Below, piece after piece: positions 59,477 through 64,000 of a DNA stretch of 64,000 bases. The stretch spans positions 2,046,001 through 2,110,000 of the forward strand of contig JAXGYU010000001.1 in NCBI GenBank assembly GCA_040772085.1, in the 5' to 3' direction. How positions within the stretch are numbered: the first letter of the stretch is position 1; every line of letters starts with the position of its first letter. The notes below the pieces were generated by a model. It saw only the letters and a list, made by a program, of their open reading frames with translations. It was not told where the DNA came from and did no database searches. The position numbers and the translations under genes were made by a program. This DNA comes from JAXGMV01 sp040772085. GTDB lineage: Bacteria; Chloroflexota; Anaerolineae; Anaerolineales; Anaerolineaceae.

Positions 59477-60604
59477 ATGAAGGCAGCAATTTCCCAACAA
59501 CAATTGGCTCACGGTTTAAGCATTGTCTCGAAGGCTGTTTCAAATCGCAGTACCTTACCGGTTCTGGCAAACGTATTGCTGGCAACCGATGAAGGCCGCT
59601 TGCGACTTTCCGCAACCAACCTGGAGCTGGGGATCTCCTGCTGGATTGGCGCACAGATTGCGACTGAAGGGTCGATCACGGTGCCGGCGCGCACATTCTC
59701 TGACCTGGTCAGCACGCTGCCCAACGAAACCGTCACGCTGACCGTGGACGAAAAAACGCAGACGCTCAACGTCCGCAGCGCTTCTTCCAACACCGACATC
59801 CGTGGCATTGACGCCCAGGAATTCCCGCCCATGCCCGTCCCGGATCTTGAAGAAGGGATTGAGCTGGGTGTCGTCGACTTCAAGGAGATGATTCGCCAGG
59901 TGGCTTTCGCTGCCTCCAGTGAAGATACCCGCCCCGTCCTGCAGGGCGTCAAGATCGACATCAAAGATGACAAGCTGACCATGGCGGCGACCGATGGCTA
60001 CCGCATCTCCGTCCGCAAGGCTGCCCTGAGCAAACCGGTCACCCGGCCGGTCGCGGCCATCATTCCCGCCCGCGCGCTAAACGAACTGGCGCGTATCGCG
60101 ACGGACCCGGCGCAAAATGTCACCATGGTCGTGCAGCCCAATCGCAGCCAGGTGTTGTTCCACCTCAAGGACGCCGAACTGGTTTCGCAGTTGATCGAAG
60201 GCAACTTCCCGGATTACAACGTCATCGTGCCGCGCTCCGTCAAGACAACGACAATCCTCTCCACGCCCGGCTTTCTGAATGCCTGCCGCCAGGCCGAGAT
60301 TATCGCCCGCGACAGCAATAATGTCGTGCGGGTCAAGATTAGCAGCGGCGGTGAAACGCCCGGCAATGTGGAGATCTCCGCGCAGTCCGAAGAAACCGGC
60401 TCAAGCGAGATCGTGGTCGATGCATCTGTCACCGGCCCTGACCTGCTGATCGCCTTCAACGTCGGCTTCCTGCGTGAGGTTCTGGATGTGGTGAAGACGA
60501 CCAATGTAGCGCTGGAGACCAACGCCAACAATTCGCCTGGTGTCATCCGACCGGTCGGTGACGATGAGTTCCTGCACGTCATCATGCCGATGCATCTCGG
60601 ATAG
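59477..60604 (+). CDS. dnaN: DNA polymerase III beta subunit (sliding clamp)
   Basis: Forms the ring clamp that tethers DNA polymerase. The 375 residues hold three clamp domains: KAAISQQQLAHGLSIVSKAV at the start, LSATNLELGISC near 45, VAFAASSEDTRPVLQGVKI near 136, AATDGYRISVRK near 166, and the C-terminal VIMPMHLG close to the canonical VMPMRL end. ATG at 59477 has GAGG at a normal distance; an in-frame ATG at 59435 lacks one and adds a non-family segment. No dnaA, recF or gyrB neighbours are present, unlike the classical origin cluster. Confidence 0.97.
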   Translation: MKAAISQQQLAHGLSIVSKAVSNRSTLPVLANVLLATDEGRLRLSATNLELGISCWIGAQIATEGSITVPARTFSDLVSTLPNETVTLTVDEKTQTLNVRSASSNTDIRGIDAQEFPPMPVPDLEEGIELGVVDFKEMIRQVAFAASSEDTRPVLQGVKIDIKDDKLTMAATDGYRISVRKAALSKPVTRPVAAIIPARALNELARIATDPAQNVTMVVQPNRSQVLFHLKDAELVSQLIEGNFPDYNVIVPRSVKTTTILSTPGFLNACRQAEIIARDSNNVVRVKISSGGETPGNVEISAQSEETGSSEIVVDASVTGPDLLIAFNVGFLREVLDVVKTTNVALETNANNSPGVIRPVGDDEFLHVIMPMHLG

Positions 60605-60659
60605 CAACCCATTCCTGATATGATTAGTCAATCAGCTTCCATCTCAGCGGAGGTGCGCT

Positions 60660-62984
60660 TTGGCATTACCTGAACGCTCGTCGGAATTATTAATGCATAT
60701 CATGCTGACCCTGGGTCAGTATCCCATTCTCGCCGGCCGGATGCGCGCGCAAATGCGCAACATCATGCAGATTCGCGGTATTCTGGATGAGCAGACATTT
60801 GAAAACCGTGTGCGTTCGCTTGCCATCGATTCTCAGCACAGGGAAGGGTTATCTCACCCTGAATTCGAGGAGCCGGAAGATTTATGGGAAGCCCGCAAAG
60901 CCAAGATCCGTGATTCTTTGACTGACCTGTCGTTCAGTAAACAGTTTACCGAAGAAGAATTCAACGAGATCGTCAGCGACGTGCTGGCGAGCCGCGGTAT
61001 CAATCCGGAAGTCGGGACCTTGTCGCTCAATCCGGAAATGGCGCCGCTCGACCTGGTATTTGAACAGGCATCCACGATCGAAGGGATGTCCGACGAAGAG
61101 AAAGAACAATACCTGCCGCGCTACCAGGAATCCAAGGTCGTGCTGATTCGCGGTCTGATCAGCGACCATCTGAAGTACATCAATATTGCCAAGGAGTGGC
61201 TGCTGCTGAGCGATCTGCTCGAGATCCGCAGGCGAAAAATTGGCGCGGGACGGATCGGCGGCAAGGCGGCCGGCATGATGCTCGCCAGCCGCATCCTGCA
61301 AACGAGTTTTGGCTCTGATTTGGGCGTCACGATTTCCATGCCAGACACGCACTTCATCGGCGCGACACAGTTCTACCTCTTCATGAGTATCAACGGGTTG
61401 ATGCACTGGATCGACCAGAAGTATAAAACTGAAGCGCAGATGCGCGAAGATTTTCCGGTCATCGAGAGGCAGTTTCAGCAGGGCGTCTTCCCGGATGAAT
61501 TGACCAGCCGGTTGGTCGCCGTCCTGCGTAAAGCCGGGAAGAAGCCGCTGATCGTGCGCTCCTCCAGTTTGCTGGAAGACAATTTCGGCACGGCTTTTGC
61601 CGGCAAGTATGAGAGCGTCTTTCTGCCAAACCAGGGCAGCATGCAGGAAAATCTGAAAGAATTGAAAAAGGGCATCGCCCACATCTACGCGTCGTCCTAT
61701 AACCCGAGCGCCTTGCTCTACCGCCGTGAGCGCGGGTTGCAGGATTACGACGAGCGCATGGCGATCCTGCTGCAGATCGTTGAAGGCGAGGACTACGGCC
61801 GTTATTACATGCCGCACGCTGCCGGCGTGGGCTTCAGCCGCAACACCTTCCGCTGGTCGCCGCAGATCAAAGGCGAAGAAGGTTTCCTGCGCATCGTCTG
61901 GGGCTTGGGGACACGCGCGGTTGATCGGGTGGGGAATGACTTCCCCCGGCTGGTGGCGCTCAGCCACCCAACGCTTCAGCCTTCCAACACCGAGAAGAAT
62001 ATCCACAAGTATTCTCAGCAGTTCGTGGATCTGATCGATCTGAAGAGCAACAAGTTTGTCACGAAGGCTGTCAAGGATGTGATCGGCACCGATTACGGGC
62101 CACTGCGTTATATTTTCCAGAACGAGATCGAAGGCGGGCTGACGACCATCCGCAGCACGGTCATCGAAGGCACAAGCGAAAACCTGATCGTCACGTTCGA
62201 CGAGCTGATGCGGCGCACACGCTTCCCTGAAGTGATGAAAAAAGTGCTGCAGACGCTCGAATCAGCCTATGGCGAACCGGTGGACATGGAGTTCGCACTC
62301 TTTATCCATCAGCAGCCGAACGGACAGCCCGCGCTGCAGCTCACGGTACTGCAATGCCGGCCGCAAAGCCGCCTGGAGGAGATCGCGACCGCGAAACTGC
62401 CTGATGATCTGCCGACCAGGGACATCATCTTCGAGACACATTTTGTCGTGCCCAAAGGGTTTATTGACCGGGTAGACTGGGTGATCTACGTGCCTTATGA
62501 AGAGTATTTTGCCCTGAGTACCCTGGCTGACCGGCGCGAACTCGGGCACACGATTGGAAAACTTAATCAGCTGCTCAAGGATCAGGAGTTCATTTGTGTT
62601 GGGCCAGGCAGGTGGGGCAGTTCAAATACCGACCTCGGCGTGCCGGTTGACTATGGCGAGATCTATAATGCCAGGTCGCTGGTTGAGCTGGCGGGCAAAC
62701 TCGCGGGGACTGAACCGGAGCCTTCACTGGGAACACATTTCTTCCAGGACCTGCTCGAATCACAGATTTACCCGCTGGCGCTCAATCTGGACGCGCCTGA
62801 CACGATTTTCGACCGGCGATTCTTTTACGATACACCGAGCCGGCTGTCAGAATACCTGACCGTAAAACCTGAAATTGAACGATGTTTGCGATTGATCAAG
62901 GTCTCAGATTTCCGCGAGGGTGCAACGTTGCGCATTGCCATGGACGATAGCGTGTCAACCGCGGTCGCTTATCTGGTGGATTGA
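60660..62984 (+). CDS. PEP/pyruvate-binding (PPDK N-terminal, ATP-grasp) protein without phosphohistidine domain
   Basis: A 774-residue cytoplasmic protein. A helical N-terminal region (1-185) precedes a PPDK/PEP-synthase ATP-binding domain: IGGKAAGMMLASRIL (near 199), VRSSSLLEDNFGTAFAGKYE (near 298, canonical VRSSATAEDLPxASFAGQ), and the ending LQCRPQS (near 562, canonical QxRPET). PPDK and PEP synthase continue with a swivelling His domain and a PEP-binding barrel; both are absent. Instead about 200 residues follow with VGPGRWGSSNTDLGVPVDYG. It may be a phosphotransferase acting on another protein or small molecule. Function unknown. It is 55 bases after dnaN and coupled to the next gene. 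Confidence 0.85.
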   Translation: MALPERSSELLMHIMLTLGQYPILAGRMRAQMRNIMQIRGILDEQTFENRVRSLAIDSQHREGLSHPEFEEPEDLWEARKAKIRDSLTDLSFSKQFTEEEFNEIVSDVLASRGINPEVGTLSLNPEMAPLDLVFEQASTIEGMSDEEKEQYLPRYQESKVVLIRGLISDHLKYINIAKEWLLLSDLLEIRRRKIGAGRIGGKAAGMMLASRILQTSFGSDLGVTISMPDTHFIGATQFYLFMSINGLMHWIDQKYKTEAQMREDFPVIERQFQQGVFPDELTSRLVAVLRKAGKKPLIVRSSSLLEDNFGTAFAGKYESVFLPNQGSMQENLKELKKGIAHIYASSYNPSALLYRRERGLQDYDERMAILLQIVEGEDYGRYYMPHAAGVGFSRNTFRWSPQIKGEEGFLRIVWGLGTRAVDRVGNDFPRLVALSHPTLQPSNTEKNIHKYSQQFVDLIDLKSNKFVTKAVKDVIGTDYGPLRYIFQNEIEGGLTTIRSTVIEGTSENLIVTFDELMRRTRFPEVMKKVLQTLESAYGEPVDMEFALFIHQQPNGQPALQLTVLQCRPQSRLEEIATAKLPDDLPTRDIIFETHFVVPKGFIDRVDWVIYVPYEEYFALSTLADRRELGHTIGKLNQLLKDQEFICVGPGRWGSSNTDLGVPVDYGEIYNARSLVELAGKLAGTEPEPSLGTHFFQDLLESQIYPLALNLDAPDTIFDRRFFYDTPSRLSEYLTVKPEIERCLRLIKVSDFREGATLRIAMDDSVSTAVAYLVD

Positions 62985-63781
62985 TGGTCTTCCTTTCAAA
63001 ATTGCTGCCTCTGTTCGTTTATCCGCTGGGGCTGGCCTGCCTGCTGCTGGTCGCGGCATTGCTCGCCATCCGGTATAAACAGAAGCCGGCGATCCTTGTC
63101 GCGGCGGCACTGCTCCTGTTGTGGCTCTTTGGCAATAAAGCCGTCGCCTACACCTTGGCGCGGTCGCTGGAATGGCGCTACCCGCCGCTGTCTGAAATGC
63201 CGCAGGCGGATGTTATTGTCGTCCTGGGCGGCGGGACGGCCAGTAAGGGCTATCCCCGGCTGTACGTGGAACTCGAAGGCGCGGGTGATCGTGTCTTGTA
63301 TGCCTACCGGCTCTATAGCCAGGGCGCCGCGCCCAACATCCTGCTCAGCGGAGGCAACATTGGCTGGGAGGATGAAGCCGGCACGCCGGCAAGTGAGATG
63401 GCAGAGATTCTCGAACTGATAGGCGTCCCGCGCCAGGCACTCTGGCTGGAAGATCTGTCTCAGAATACTGCCGAGAACGCCGAGTTCAGTGCGCAGATTT
63501 TGAAGGAGAAAGGCGCGGAGAGGGTTATTCTCGTCACATCTGCCATGCACATGCGGCGGGCCGTCTATCAATTCAATCAGCAGGGCGTCGATGTCATCCC
63601 CGCGCCGACTGATTTCACGTTTACTGACAGGGACTATTATCAACTGCTGCACGGCAGTATTGAGAACCGCATCATCGCGCTGCTGCCGAATACATCCAGC
63701 CTGTCGCTTTCGACCAATGTAATGAAAGAATACCTCGGGATCAGCGTCGCGCGCGTGTCGGACTGGCTGACGGCGCGTTAA
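62984..63781 (+). CDS. YdcF/ElyC-like DUF218 membrane protein
   Basis: A 265-residue protein with two N-terminal helices (LPLFVYPLGLACLLLVAALL and ILVAAALLLLWLFG) and a DUF218 domain: ADVIVVLGGGTASKG near residue 74, LYSQGAAPNILLSGG, SQNTAENAEFSAQIL near 158 and VTSAMHMRRAVYQF near 184. ElyC of Escherichia coli affects envelope biogenesis and SanA vancomycin tolerance; the biochemical activity is unclear. ATG at 62984 overlaps the previous stop (TGATG). The stop shares bases with the stop of the convergent partial gene. Confidence 0.88.
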   Translation: MVFLSKLLPLFVYPLGLACLLLVAALLAIRYKQKPAILVAAALLLLWLFGNKAVAYTLARSLEWRYPPLSEMPQADVIVVLGGGTASKGYPRLYVELEGAGDRVLYAYRLYSQGAAPNILLSGGNIGWEDEAGTPASEMAEILELIGVPRQALWLEDLSQNTAENAEFSAQILKEKGAERVILVTSAMHMRRAVYQFNQQGVDVIPAPTDFTFTDRDYYQLLHGSIENRIIALLPNTSSLSLSTNVMKEYLGISVARVSDWLTAR

Positions 63782-64000
63782 GCGGGCACTTCAGGCGCAC
63801 GTGGATCGCGGGCGATCACGCAAATTTCAGTCACGCTGTCAACCTGGTCATCGTCGCTCAGAAATTCCTCTTTTATCCTGCTCTTCACCACGAGAAAACG
63901 GTCCAGATCTCTGGATAGGACGATCATTTTGACCTGCTCAAAATACTGCCTGAACACGGCCTGGTAATCACCGCAGCGGAAACGGTTGAGGTTGCTGCCC
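63778..64000 (-). CDS. C-terminal fragment of an unrecognised protein; runs off the window
   Basis: The minus strand is open from the window edge to a TAA at 63780-63778 and encodes about 74 residues. Readable pieces are GDYQAVFRQYFEQVKMIVLS and an acidic Arg/Pro ending. The pattern Y-x-x-x-F-x-x-Y-F-x-x-V resembles the end of SAM-dependent methyltransferases, but this is weak. Codon use matches the neighbours, and its stop overlaps that of the YdcF-like gene, an arrangement common for real convergent genes. Confidence 0.5.
   Translation of the reverse strand, partial: GSNLNRFRCGDYQAVFRQYFEQVKMIVLSRDLDRFLVVKSRIKEEFLSDDDQVDSVTEICVIARDPRAPEVPA

Overview
The window looks like a chromosomal segment of a Chloroflexota bacterium, most likely class Anaerolineae. 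This is inferred from protein style rather than from a marker-gene search: a single-chain glycyl-tRNA synthetase (alpha and beta fused), a primase zinc motif of CxxxC type, a lipoprotein MecA-like PBP, and large family-5 binding proteins with Chloroflexota-type lipoprotein leaders. Nearly all of it is ordinary, densely packed housekeeping DNA. The only sign of mobility is one decayed ISAs1-type transposase remnant near 1.2-1.6 kb.

Layout. 0-2.4 kb (minus strand): 5' part of guaA, xpt, a transposase remnant and a CPBP membrane protease. 2.6-7.5 kb (plus): maf, a lipoprotein class B PBP, rsgA and a dipeptide epimerase. 7.5-25.95 kb (plus): three consecutive oligopeptide-type ABC transporter sets. 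Set 1 is D-F-SBP-B-C, set 2 is SBP-B-C-D-F, and set 3 is SBP-D-F with no permeases. They end at a strong terminator before a tRNA-Gln gene. 26.2-29.7 kb (plus): a shortened GlmU-like protein, a CNNM/CBS protein, cdd and recO. 29.7-31.4 kb (minus): a lipid kinase and a PlsC-like acyltransferase. 31.5-38.3 kb (plus): fused glyQS, dnaG and the primary sigma factor. 38.4-52.7 kb (plus): a complete fourteen-gene nuoA-N complex I operon closed by a bidirectional terminator. 52.8-59.2 kb (minus): an eight-gene run with a sugar-nucleotide epimerase, 3-methyladenine glycosylase, PglD/NeuD acetyltransferase, bactofilin, CPBP protein, DegT aminotransferase, PH-like membrane protein and DUF92 protein. 59.5-63.8 kb (plus): dnaN, an orphan PPDK/PEP-synthase ATP-binding protein and a YdcF-like protein. 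A partial minus-strand gene closes the window.

The most unusual observation is in the transporter region. Two of the three solute-binding proteins (9730-11802 and 14173-16779) carry the family-5 fold in circularly permuted order, with two different cut points. The third (21815-23737) has the normal order and serves as an internal reference. The second permuted protein also carries a C-terminal Ig-like domain, and its operon contains a DppC-type permease with an extra extracytoplasmic domain of about 200 residues, which may be a docking pair. The first set is headed by a dipeptide epimerase that keeps all its catalytic residues, so at least part of the region plausibly takes up and processes (muro)peptides.

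Promoters recur as good or extended -10 boxes (TGnTAGAAT, TGnTATAAT, TGnTATACT) without a recognisable -35. Several have the start codon 6-8 bases downstream, which suggests leaderless or nearly leaderless mRNAs. The best canonical promoter is TTGACA-17-TATACT in front of the first transporter operon.
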